NCBI RefSeq assembly: GCF_030269545.1
Contig: NZ_BSTN01000043.1
Coordinates: forward strand, 1-32,816
Length of the DNA stretch: 32,816 bases
From: Actinomadura sp. NBRC 104425
Lineage (GTDB): Bacteria > Actinomycetota > Actinomycetes > Streptosporangiales > Streptosporangiaceae
Direction: 5' to 3'
Under the pieces are notes generated by a model. That model was given only the letters and a program-made list of their open reading frames with translations. It searched no databases and was not told the DNA's origin. The first letter of the stretch is position 1; each line of letters starts with the position of its first letter. Below, piece after piece: positions 1-7,000 of this stretch. The position numbers were made by a program, and so were the translations under genes.

Positions 1-110
1 GGCGTGGTCCGCGACCCCTCCGCGTTGGCGATGACGGTGGGCTCGCCGCCCTCCAGAATCGCGACGACCGAGTTGGTCGTCCCGAGGTCGATACCGACCG
101 CACGTCCCAT
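1..110 (-). CDS. dnaK: Molecular chaperone DnaK (Hsp70), N-terminal fragment
   Basis: The gene runs leftwards out of the window, so only the first 36 codons are present. They read MGRAVGIDLGTTNSVVAILE, continuing into GGEPTVIANAEGSRTTP. This is the invariant phosphate-1 loop of the Hsp70 ATPase domain (GIDLGTTNS) with its following strand, so the identification is firm. DnaK is the cytoplasmic ATP-dependent chaperone that works with DnaJ and GrpE. The ATG at 108-110 has a strong ribosome site (GGAGGA, complement of 119-124) 8 bases upstream. In actinobacteria dnaK normally heads a dnaK-grpE-dnaJ-hspR operon controlled by HspR. The HAIR operator about 100 bp upstream fits this arrangement. Nothing can be said of the rest of the gene. 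Confidence 0.97.
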   Translation of the reverse strand, partial: MGRAVGIDLGTTNSVVAILEGGEPTVIANAEGSRTT

Positions 111-202
111 GTCTCTCGTCCTCCGTCTGACGCAGACAAATTGCGTCGCACAGGCACAACTTGCCGCCCCCGCAGCGCCAGACTGCCCGACAGAGATCAC
201 CC

Positions 203-234
203 CGTCAAGCGAGTTGAGTCCGACCGACTCAACT
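203..234 (-). promoter_or_regulatory. HAIR operator (HspR site) with dnaK promoter
   Basis: Positions 212-219 (AGTTGAGT) and 227-234 (ACTCAACT) form a perfect 8-bp inverted repeat with a 7-base spacer. This is the HspR-associated inverted repeat, whose consensus is CTTGAGT-N7-ACTCAAG. Directly downstream on the minus strand is TTGACG (complement of 203-208), a good -35 box, with a weak -10 candidate CAGTCT 17 bases further (complement of 180-185). The operator therefore abuts the -35 box, as expected for HspR repression released by heat shock. The transcript leader would be about 65 bases. The repeat is seen directly; the HspR assignment comes from the known dnaK control in actinobacteria. 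Confidence 0.9.
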
Positions 235-547
235 TATATGAGCACTCGCCGCCAGACAGCGAGGACGCAGTAGCCGCGATGTCGCCGGCCCGCGCCGGGC
301 CCACGCTGATTCACGCCCCCATACGAACGTGCAGTGCGCGTCAGCAACGCGGTGGTCGGGGGCAGCCACCTGCTGGGACCGACCGCCGACGCCCAGAGCC
401 GGGCCGCGGGACAGGACCGAAAGCAGGCACCCGCCCCCGGCGGGCGGCCACCCTCGTGGTGATCGAGTGCGCGGGCGTACGCGAGCTCGACCATGGAGCG
501 CGGCGCGGACGGGCGGGTGTTCCGAGCCGTCCTGCCGACCTGCCGGC
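235..547. other. Gene-free stretch
   Basis: No reading frame here has convincing codon bias, a start with a ribosome site or a recognisable product. The only structure seen is a short hairpin, CCCGCC (431-436) pairing with GGCGGG (440-445) over a 3-base loop. It might end transcripts of the leftward small gene at 548-877, but it lies about 100 bases beyond that stop and has no T run. Confidence 0.4.
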
Positions 548-877
548 TCAGCGCGCTGGGAGGCGGTCGACTCGCTCGGCGGGCATGGCCAGGGCCGTCG
601 CGACGGCGCGCAGTTCGTCGCGTTCGGCGGCGGTGACGGGGGCGGCGCGGGTGTGCAGGGCGGCGACCAGGAGCTCGACGGCCTTCTCCCAGCGTCCGCT
701 GGCCGCCTCCTTGGTGACGCGCCGCAGCGTCGGCTGGGGCAGCCGGTCGCGGAAGCAGGACGGCAGCCGCCGCAGGGTCTGGGCCAGTTCCCGATGTTCG
801 CGGCTGCTCAGCGGCGGCACGGCGGGCCGGGGTTGCCAGTCGCCCACGGCCAGGCCGACCACTCGGATCACCTGCAT
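548..877 (-). CDS. Small hypothetical protein, 109 aa
   Basis: The product is not recognised. The chosen ATG (875-877) follows a purine-rich ribosome site (GGGGGAAGG on the minus strand, about 8 bases upstream). The product starts MQVIRVVGLAVGDWQPRPAV. It has a hydrophilic body (EHRELAQTLRRLPSCFRDRL) and an alpha-helical C-terminal half beginning RRVTKEAASGRWEKAVELLV. Strong third-position GC and a helical, charged composition support real coding. There is no signal peptide or membrane segment, so it is probably cytoplasmic. It stands alone on its strand. The open frame extends upstream past 877, but that part is Arg/Pro-rich and antisense to nothing useful, so I do not include it. Confidence 0.6.
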   Translation of the reverse strand: MQVIRVVGLAVGDWQPRPAVPPLSSREHRELAQTLRRLPSCFRDRLPQPTLRRVTKEAASGRWEKAVELLVAALHTRAAPVTAAERDELRAVATALAMPAERVDRLPAR

Positions 878-1147
878 CAGCACTGCCTTCCCCCTCCCCG
901 TCCCGCCGCATCGATGCCGCTCGCCGGGCATCGGCCGGTGCCGTACCCCCAAGCCGCCGGCCACAAGCTGCAGACCAGGCAAAAGGCGGTAACCAATGCG
1001 GCAAGCGATCGGCGGGCGGAGATGTTTGGCCGACGGCCTGTGGGTAGCCCCCCAGCACACGAACTTCGACTCGCGAGGACGGGGCGGAACACCGGCGCTC
1101 CGTCCTCCCGAGACGTGGTCTGAGCCGAGAGAGTGCCGGGGGCCGAC

Positions 1148-1582
1148 ATGGCGACAGTCGCCGAGAACAGGACAACACGCAGACGCACCACACAGCGGCG
1201 GAGCACGGCGAGCCCGAGCCGGACCGCTACCACCACGCGACGGCGCACCGCGGCGACGACGAGCACGCCGAGGACGACCCGAACGCGGGAGCAGAAGAGG
1301 ACCACCGTTCCCGTCCCCCTCGTCACCCCGCATGTGACGGTGCACAGGTTCGAGGTGCCGACGCCGCGGATCGGGCAGGCCGGGCACCAGGTGGTCGACG
1401 CCGGGAAGGCCGTGGCGTCCTCGCTTCCGCCGCCCGGACGGCTGGCCTACTACACGGGGCTGGGCGCTCTGGCGGCGTTCGGGGTCGTGGACTGGCCGGT
1501 GGCCGCGGCGATCGGGGTCGGCGTCGCCGTCGCGCGGCGGGCGACCGGCCGGCAGCGGGCCGGGCAGTCCCGGACGACCTAG
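1148..1582 (+). CDS. Basic Thr/Arg-rich protein with hydrophobic C-terminal segment, 144 aa
   Basis: The protein is unrecognised as a family. The N-terminal 50 residues are almost entirely Thr, Arg, Ser and Ala, a histone-H1-like basic tail that could bind nucleic acid or be disordered. The middle (VTVHRFEVPTPRIGQAGHQV) looks folded. Residues about 100-135 carry two hydrophobic stretches around LAYYTGLGALAAFGVVDW, suggesting membrane association or a buried hairpin. ATG 1148 is preferred because GGGGG lies a few bases upstream; an in-frame GTG at 1133 would add five residues. The combination of a basic tail and a hydrophobic C-terminus occurs in small actinomycete proteins of unknown role. 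Function is not assigned. Confidence 0.7.
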   Translation: MATVAENRTTRRRTTQRRSTASPSRTATTTRRRTAATTSTPRTTRTREQKRTTVPVPLVTPHVTVHRFEVPTPRIGQAGHQVVDAGKAVASSLPPPGRLAYYTGLGALAAFGVVDWPVAAAIGVGVAVARRATGRQRAGQSRTT

Positions 1583-1653
1583 ACGACCTGGGCGGAGCTC
1601 CGGGGACGGCGCCGTCCGCCCGTCGGGAGGAGGCTTACCAACTGTTCACCTGT

Positions 1654-1681
1654 TTGCCACGTACAATCCGGACGGTAATGT
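1654..1681 (+). promoter_or_regulatory. Possible promoter of the small peptide gene
   Basis: TTGCCA (1654-1659) and TAATGT (1676-1681) are separated by 16 bases. They lie about 45-50 bases upstream of the GTG starts at 1724/1733. The surrounding 60 bases are clearly less GC-rich than the neighbours. This is a visual match only. Confidence 0.4.
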
Positions 1682-1732
1682 CCAGAATCGGATAAAACGG
1701 TCAGTGCTGTAGTCGACCACGAGGTGAACACC

Positions 1733-1846
1733 GTGACCGATTTTCTGGCCACCGTCCTCGCGAAGGCGCTGGTGGCGCTCGTCGAAGCCGCCGTCGCGCA
1801 GCTGATCTTCTCGCTGCTCCGCGCACCCGAGGCGACCGCCGCCTGA
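1733..1846 (+). CDS. 37-residue hydrophobic small protein
   Basis: A short frame begins GTG at 1733, 6 bases after GAGGTG (1721-1726). An in-frame GTG at 1724 would give 40 residues. The product starts MTDFLATVLAKALVALVEAA and goes on to VAQLIFSLLRAPEATAA. It is one long amphipathic or transmembrane helix of about 28 residues with few charged residues and a short polar tail. It could be a small membrane protein or peptide. Support comes from the ribosome site, a plausible promoter upstream and a very strong hairpin that includes the stop codon. No family is recognised with certainty. Coding potential of so short a frame cannot be proved from one sequence. Confidence 0.55.
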   Translation: MTDFLATVLAKALVALVEAAVAQLIFSLLRAPEATAA

Positions 1847-1887
1847 CCGCGGGGGCCGCCTACGGCACAGGCGGCCCCCGCGGTCAG
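1843..1887 (+). terminator. 19-bp perfect hairpin overlapping the stop codon of the small gene
   Basis: Positions 1843-1861 (CTGACCGCGGGGGCCGCCT) pair perfectly with 1869-1887 across a 7-base loop (ACGGCAC). The TGA stop of the small gene (1844-1846) is inside the stem. No T run follows, which is usual for actinobacterial terminators. Because it is symmetrical it may also act on leftward transcripts, including read-through from the Lsr2 gene that ends at 1989. Confidence 0.8.
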
Positions 1888-1988
1888 GCCGGTGACGGTC
1901 CCTTGACCGGTGTCACGGGCCCGTTTGCTTGCGACGGCCGTATGGGCTGCGCTCCACACGGCCACCGCCCCACCTAGGTGCTCCCTGC

Positions 1989-2474
1989 TCAGCCCTTCGC
2001 CTCGGCCTCTTCGGGCTCGGCCGCCCCGGGCTTGGCCTCGTCCGCCTTGGCCTCGTCCGTCTTGCCCTCTTCGGCCGCGGCCTCGTCGGCCTTGGCGGTG
2101 TCGGCGGCGGCCCCGTCCGGAGCGGCGTCGGGGTGGGCCGCGATGAACTGCTCGTACACCTCGTCAGCGATCTTGCCGCGGACGCTGACCTCGATGCCCT
2201 GCTCCTTGGCCCACTCACGGACGTCCGTGTTGGTGTAGCCGCGCAGCTTGGGCGAGGTGTCGGCGGTGCTCTTGCGGGAGCGCCCGGCGGCCTTGACGAC
2301 GGCCGCCTTCTCCAGGAAGGGCGTCAGCGCGTCCAGCGCCTCCTGCAGGCGCCTGTGGTTCGCGTCGCCCAGGTCGATGGTGAACTTCGCCCCGGCGACC
2401 TCGAAGTCCCGCTTGGCGACGTCCTCACCGTCGTAGCCGTCGATGTCGTCAACCATGACGACCTTGGTGGCCAT
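1989..2474 (-). CDS. lsr2: Lsr2-family nucleoid-associated protein with acidic tail, 161 aa
   Basis: Lsr2 is the actinobacterial xenogeneic silencer: it dimerises through its N-terminal domain and binds AT-rich DNA through a C-terminal AT-hook-like domain. Residues 1-60 (MATKVVMVDDIDGYDGEDVA, then the FTIDLGDANHRRLQEALDAL segment) match the dimerisation domain. A linker (SRKSTADTSPKLRGYTNTD) follows. Residues about 90-118 (VREWAKEQGIEVSVRGKIAD) match the DNA-binding domain, but the usual RGR core reads RGK. About 45 extra residues rich in Ala, Glu, Asp and Lys (DEAKADEAKPGAAEPEEAEA) follow the normal end of the family, which is usually about 110 residues. ATG 2472-2474 has AGGAGG 7 bases upstream. 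Whether this is the main Lsr2 or a paralogue cannot be told here. Confidence 0.92.
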   Translation of the reverse strand: MATKVVMVDDIDGYDGEDVAKRDFEVAGAKFTIDLGDANHRRLQEALDALTPFLEKAAVVKAAGRSRKSTADTSPKLRGYTNTDVREWAKEQGIEVSVRGKIADEVYEQFIAAHPDAAPDGAAADTAKADEAAAEEGKTDEAKADEAKPGAAEPEEAEAKG

Positions 2475-2506
2475 GGGTCCCCCTCCTGTGTCCTCAGCGA
2501 TCAAGC

Positions 2507-2512
2507 ATCATA
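2507..2512 (-). promoter_or_regulatory. Candidate -10 box for the lsr2-like gene
   Basis: The minus strand reads TATGAT (complement of 2507-2512), a near-consensus -10 hexamer about 33 bases before the ATG. No clear -35 box is seen 16-18 bases further upstream. Confidence 0.45.
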
Positions 2513-2630
2513 GAGCGCCGACGACCCCGCCTCGGCCCATTCGGCACGGCTCCCGTCCGGGGCCGACGCGCAGGTCACCAGGGCGCCGGACCGCCGAGCG
2601 CCGCGCCCGCCCCTCGGCCCCGCGGCGGAG

Positions 2631-3677
2631 TCAGGACAGGTCGCGGACGCGGACGTTGCGGAAGTCGACCACGTCGCCGGAGCCGTGGTTCTGCAGGCCG
2701 ATGAAGCCCCGCGCGAACTGGCGCAGATCGGTGGGCGGGTCGCTGGCGCGCGAGGAGCTCTTGCCCGGCGCGTTGTCGAACTCGTTGATCACTTCGCCGT
2801 TGCGGATGACCGTGTAGTGCTGGCCCTGGACGCGGATCTCGTAGTCGTTCCAGGTGCCGGGAGGGGTGGGGCGGGCCCGGTCCAGGCCGATCGTGCCGAA
2901 GTTGTAGACCGAGCCGGTCTTCTGCGGTTCGCCGGTGGGGCCGTCGTAGATCTGGATTTCGTGCCCGCAGTAGATCGCCACCCAGGCCGGGGAGGTGCGG
3001 GCCGAGCCGATGGTGCCGCAGCTGCCGGGCGGGCGCTCCTCCAGTGGGGTGCGCAGGTCGGGGAAGCGGACGAAGACGCCGCTGTTGGAGTATCCGCCGT
3101 CGGTGCGCGCGTCGCGGAACTGCAGCCGCAGCGAGAAGTCGCCGTAGTCCCGGCCCGCGTACCACAGCATGCCGAGGCCGCCGACGGTGCGGATCGACCC
3201 GTCCGGCTGGAGGCTGAACGAGCCGTCGGGGGCCTGGAGCCACTTCGACAGCGACGCGGCGGTGCCGTCGAAGACGGTCTCGTAGCCGCGTCCCCTGCCG
3301 ATGTCGGAGCGGGCCGCGGCGGCGGCCAGGCGGCCCTGTTCCCTGCCGTTGAGCAGGTGCTTGTTGCGCAGGCGGGTGGTCACGGCGGTGAGGTGGCGCA
3401 GGAACGCGCCCTTGCTCGCCCAGGTGCGCTCGTCGTCGATCAGGTCGTTGATGGTGCAGCCGCCCCAGGCCGAGCGGTTGGGCACGGTGGTGCGCTCGTC
3501 GAGGATCCAGACCGTGGGGCGGGCGTCGGGGGCGGGGCAGGCGGCCGGGAGGGCGCCGCCGCCGGACGCCGTGGCCGCCGCGGCCGCGGGCGCGAGCAGC
3601 CCGGTCGACGCCAGCGCGAGCGTGAGGGTGAGGCCGATGGTGCTGCGGGACGTGCGGCGGCGTCGGTGGGGAGCCAC
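2631..3677 (-). CDS. Secreted DUF1080 (3-keto-disaccharide hydrolase-type) protein, 348 aa
   Basis: The start is GTG 3675-3677 with GAGGAGGA just upstream. Residues 1-35 are a signal peptide: basic MAPHRRRRTSRSTIG, a hydrophobic core and an AAAAAT cleavage region. The mature N-terminus (about 40-125) is a Cys-containing region of unknown role (ACPAPDARPTVWILDER; WGGCTINDLIDDERTW). Residues about 130-348 form a DUF1080 jelly-roll. Typical motifs are FDGTAASLSKWLQ, SIRTVGGLGMLWYAGRDYGD, NSGVFVRFPD, GTWNDYEIRVQGQHYTVIRN and RGFIGLQNHG ending in VDFRNVRVRDL. DUF1080 proteins act on glycosides, some on 3-keto-disaccharides, and are often partners of sugar dehydrogenases. The divergent neighbour carries both kinds of domain, so the two probably act together outside the cell. 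Confidence 0.85.
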   Translation of the reverse strand: MAPHRRRRTSRSTIGLTLTLALASTGLLAPAAAAATASGGGALPAACPAPDARPTVWILDERTTVPNRSAWGGCTINDLIDDERTWASKGAFLRHLTAVTTRLRNKHLLNGREQGRLAAAAARSDIGRGRGYETVFDGTAASLSKWLQAPDGSFSLQPDGSIRTVGGLGMLWYAGRDYGDFSLRLQFRDARTDGGYSNSGVFVRFPDLRTPLEERPPGSCGTIGSARTSPAWVAIYCGHEIQIYDGPTGEPQKTGSVYNFGTIGLDRARPTPPGTWNDYEIRVQGQHYTVIRNGEVINEFDNAPGKSSSRASDPPTDLRQFARGFIGLQNHGSGDVVDFRNVRVRDLS

Positions 3678-3712
3678 GAATCCTCCTCGGTCCGGGAGAC
3701 GAAGACCTGCTT

Positions 3713-3744
3713 TGCACTGTTGCAGCGCTTGTTTGTCTCGTCAA
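3713..3744 (-). promoter_or_regulatory. Candidate promoter and operator of the secreted DUF1080 gene
   Basis: On the minus strand TTGACG (complement of 3739-3744) is followed 17 bases later by AACAGT (complement of 3716-3721). A symmetrical element TGCA-CTGT-TGCA (3713-3724) covers the -10 box about 36 bases before the GTG. A repressor bound there would block the promoter. This is visual evidence only; the regulator is not in the window. Confidence 0.4.
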
Positions 3745-3889
3745 CGGCGAAAGTTGGCAAAGGAAGCCTTCGTTCTGCACGGCAGACGCACCCCGGCTGC
3801 ACGGACGGAGCAGCGACCGGATGTGGCCATGATCAGCTATGACGTACCGCGAATTCGGACATCAGACCAGCTTGAGGGGCATACCACCT

Positions 3890-3950
3890 TGATCGAAACG
3901 ACCCCCGGCTTTTACCTCTTTCAGGAAAAAGTTATGGAGTGATCAAACGA
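3890..3950. promoter_or_regulatory. Repeated TGATC(G)AAACGA elements between the divergent sugar genes
   Basis: TGATCGAAACGA (3890-3901) and TGATCAAACGA (3940-3950) are the same element with a one-base indel, 50 bp apart, so about five helical turns. They lie in the AT-richest part of the divergent intergenic region, 110-170 bp before the GTG at 4060. They could be paired sites for a LacI- or ROK-type sugar repressor. The repeat is seen; the regulator type is a guess. Confidence 0.4.
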
Positions 3951-4059
3951 AAGATCTAGGCGAACAAGGCAAAGTCTTCTAGCATCCGGGGCGCACTGCT
4001 CAACGCGGCCCCGGCCAGACGGGGGAGGACGCGGGGCTCACACGTCCAGGGAGGACGTC

Positions 4060-7000
4060 GTGCCTTGGGTTCAAAGCCGACTACTGCTCCTGTCCGTCTC
4101 CCTGATGCTTCTGTTGTCCATGCTGGTCGCCGTACCGGCGCCGGCCAGGGCTGAGACCGTCCGGTCGAAGGCGGCAGCCTCGTACCGGGTCCTGGTGTTC
4201 TCCAAGACCGCCGGGGAGCGTGTGGACTCCATCCCGGCGGGAATCACGGCCATTCGCGAACTCGGCGAGGCGGGCGGCTTCGCCGTCGACACCACCGAGG
4301 ACTCCGCCCTGTTCACCGAGGAGAACCTCGCCCAGTACAAGGCGGTGGTGTTCCTGTCGGTGACCGGCGACGTCCTCGACGACGACCAGCAGGCGGCGCT
4401 GCAGGGCTTCGTCGAACGGGGCGGCGGCCTGGTGGCGCTCAACACCGCCGCCGACGCCGAACCCGACTGGGACTGGTACGGCGCCACCATCGGCGCGCGC
4501 ACCAAGTCGCCCGCGCCCGCCGCGCAGCAGGCCCAGCTCATGGTGTACGACCCGGTGCACCCGTCCACCAAGGACCTGCCGCGCCGCGTCACCCAGAACG
4601 ACGTGTTCTACAACTACACCGCCAACGTGCGGGGCGACCTGCACGTCCTGGCCGGGGTGGACGAGAAGACCTACACCCCCGGCACCGGCGCGATGGGCTA
4701 CGACCACCCGATCAGCTGGTGCGGCGAGGTCCGGCAGGGACGCTCGTGGTACTCGGGTCTGGGCACCCAGGCCGCCACCTACGCCGACGGCGAGTTCCGC
4801 AAGCACCTGCTGGGCGGCATCCAGACCGCGGCGGGCGCCGTCGCGTCCGACTGCGGCGCCACGGTGTGGAAGAACTTCCAGACCACTTTGCTCACCAAGG
4901 ACGTCGGCGAGCCGATGGACCTGGCCGTGCTGCCCGACGGCCGGGTGCTGATGACGAGCCGGCGCGGCGAGTTCCGCCTGTTCGACCAGCGGACGGGCGA
5001 GGTGTCCATGGCCGCCACCATCGACGTCTACACCGGCGAGGAGGACGGCCTGCAGGGCGTCGCGCTCGACCCGGACTTCGCCGACAACGGCTGGGTCTAC
5101 TTCTACTACTCCCCCGCCGGGACCACGCCCGAGAACGTCCTGTCGCGCGCCAAGCTGGTCGGCGACAAGCTCGACCTGAGCACCGAGCAGAAGATTTTGC
5201 ACGTCCCGACGCAGCGGCGCCTGTGCTGCCACGTCGGCGGCGACATCGGCTTCGACTCCAAGGGCAACCTGTACCTGTCGACCGGCGACAACATCAACCC
5301 GTGGCAGTCCAACGGGTACTCGCCGATCGACGAGCGGCCCGGCCGCGAGGACTACGACGACCAGGGCCACGCCGCCAACACCAACGACCTGCGCGGCAAG
5401 ATCCTGCGGATCAAGGTCAACGACGACGGGTCGTACTCGATCCCCGAGGGCAACCTGTTCCCGCCGGGCACCGACAAGACCAAGCCCGAGATCTACACGA
5501 TGGGCGAGCGCAACCCGTTCCGTTTCGACGTCGACCCGAAGACCGACTGGGTCTACATGGGCGTCGTCGGCCCGGACGCCAACGAGGACAGTCCGACGCA
5601 GGGCCCGGAGGCGTTCGAGCGGCTCAACCAGATCCGCGGCCCGGCCAACCACGGCTGGCCGTACTGCCAGGCCAATAAGAAGCCGTACTTCGACTACGAC
5701 TTCGCCACCGGCACCACCGGCCCGCCGTTCGACTGCGACAACCTCGTCAACGACTCGCCCAACAACACGGGCCTGCGCGAGCTGCCGCCGATGACGCCGC
5801 CGCTGCTGTGGTACCCCAACGACTGCGCCACCTGGAACGAGTTCCCGCAGTTCTGCCCGCCCACCCCGGGCGGCCGCACGGCCATGGGGGCGCCGGTCTA
5901 CCGGTACGACGAGAACCTGCAGTCCGACACCAAGTTCCCCGCCTACTACGACGGCACGCCGTTCTTCTACGACTACTCCCGGCACCGCGCCTGGGACATC
6001 AAGCTCGACGACAACGGCGGCCTGCTCAACATCAACACGTTTCTGCCGGACATGTTCACCAGCACCGACGGCTCGGTGAACGGGCAGCCGATGGACATGG
6101 AGTTCGGCCCGGACGGGTCGCTGTACTTCCTGGACTACGGCGGCGGGTTCTTCACCGTCGGCCCGCGCGTCGGCCTCTACAAGGTCGACTACGTCAAGGG
6201 CGCGCGGTCGCCGGTCATCCAGGCGACGGCGACGCCGACGTCCGGCGACGTCCCGCTGACGGTGAAGTTCGACGCCACCGGCACCCACGACCCGGACGGC
6301 GACGCCATCGCCTACGCGTGGGACTTCGACGGCGACGGCACCACCGACTCCGACCAGCCGGTCGCCGAGCACACCTACACCGCCAAGGGCGCCTACCAGG
6401 CCCGGCTGCTGGTCAGCGACGCGACGGGCAAGTCGGCGGTGCAGTCGTTCCCGATCACCGCGGGCAACAACGCCCCGACGGTGACGATCGCGTCCCCGGT
6501 CAACGGCGGCTTCGCCGACTTCGGCGAGACGATCCCCTACAAGATCAATGTGACCGACGCCGAGGACGGCCAGATCGACTGCCAGGACGTCACCCTGCAG
6601 GTCGCGCTGGGGCACGACCAGCACGCCCATCCGATCCTGGAGAAGAACGGCTGCGAGGGCACCTTCGCGCTGGAGAACGTGGAGGGCCACGGCGACGACG
6701 CCAACGTCTTCACCGTGCTGCGCGCCACGTACACCGACAAGGGCTCCGACGGCGTGCCGAGCCTGGCGGGCTCCCGGCAGATCATCCTGCAGAAGAAGCG
6801 CAAGCAGGCCGAGCACTTCAACGACAACAACGGCACGTCCATCATCAGCCACAGCGGCGCCGAGGGCGGACGGCGCATCGGCGCGATCAACGACGGCGAC
6901 TGGCTGGCGTTCGACCCGGTCGATCTGAAGAACATGACGTCGGCGACGTTCCGGGTGTCCTCGGGCGGGGCCGGCGGCACCATCGAGATCCGCAAGGACT

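Noticed and set aside
234..1387. Long open frames in several registers around 234-1387
   Set aside because: They are Arg/Pro-rich and lack ribosome sites. Only the segments 548-877 and 1148-1582 have protein-like composition and acceptable starts.
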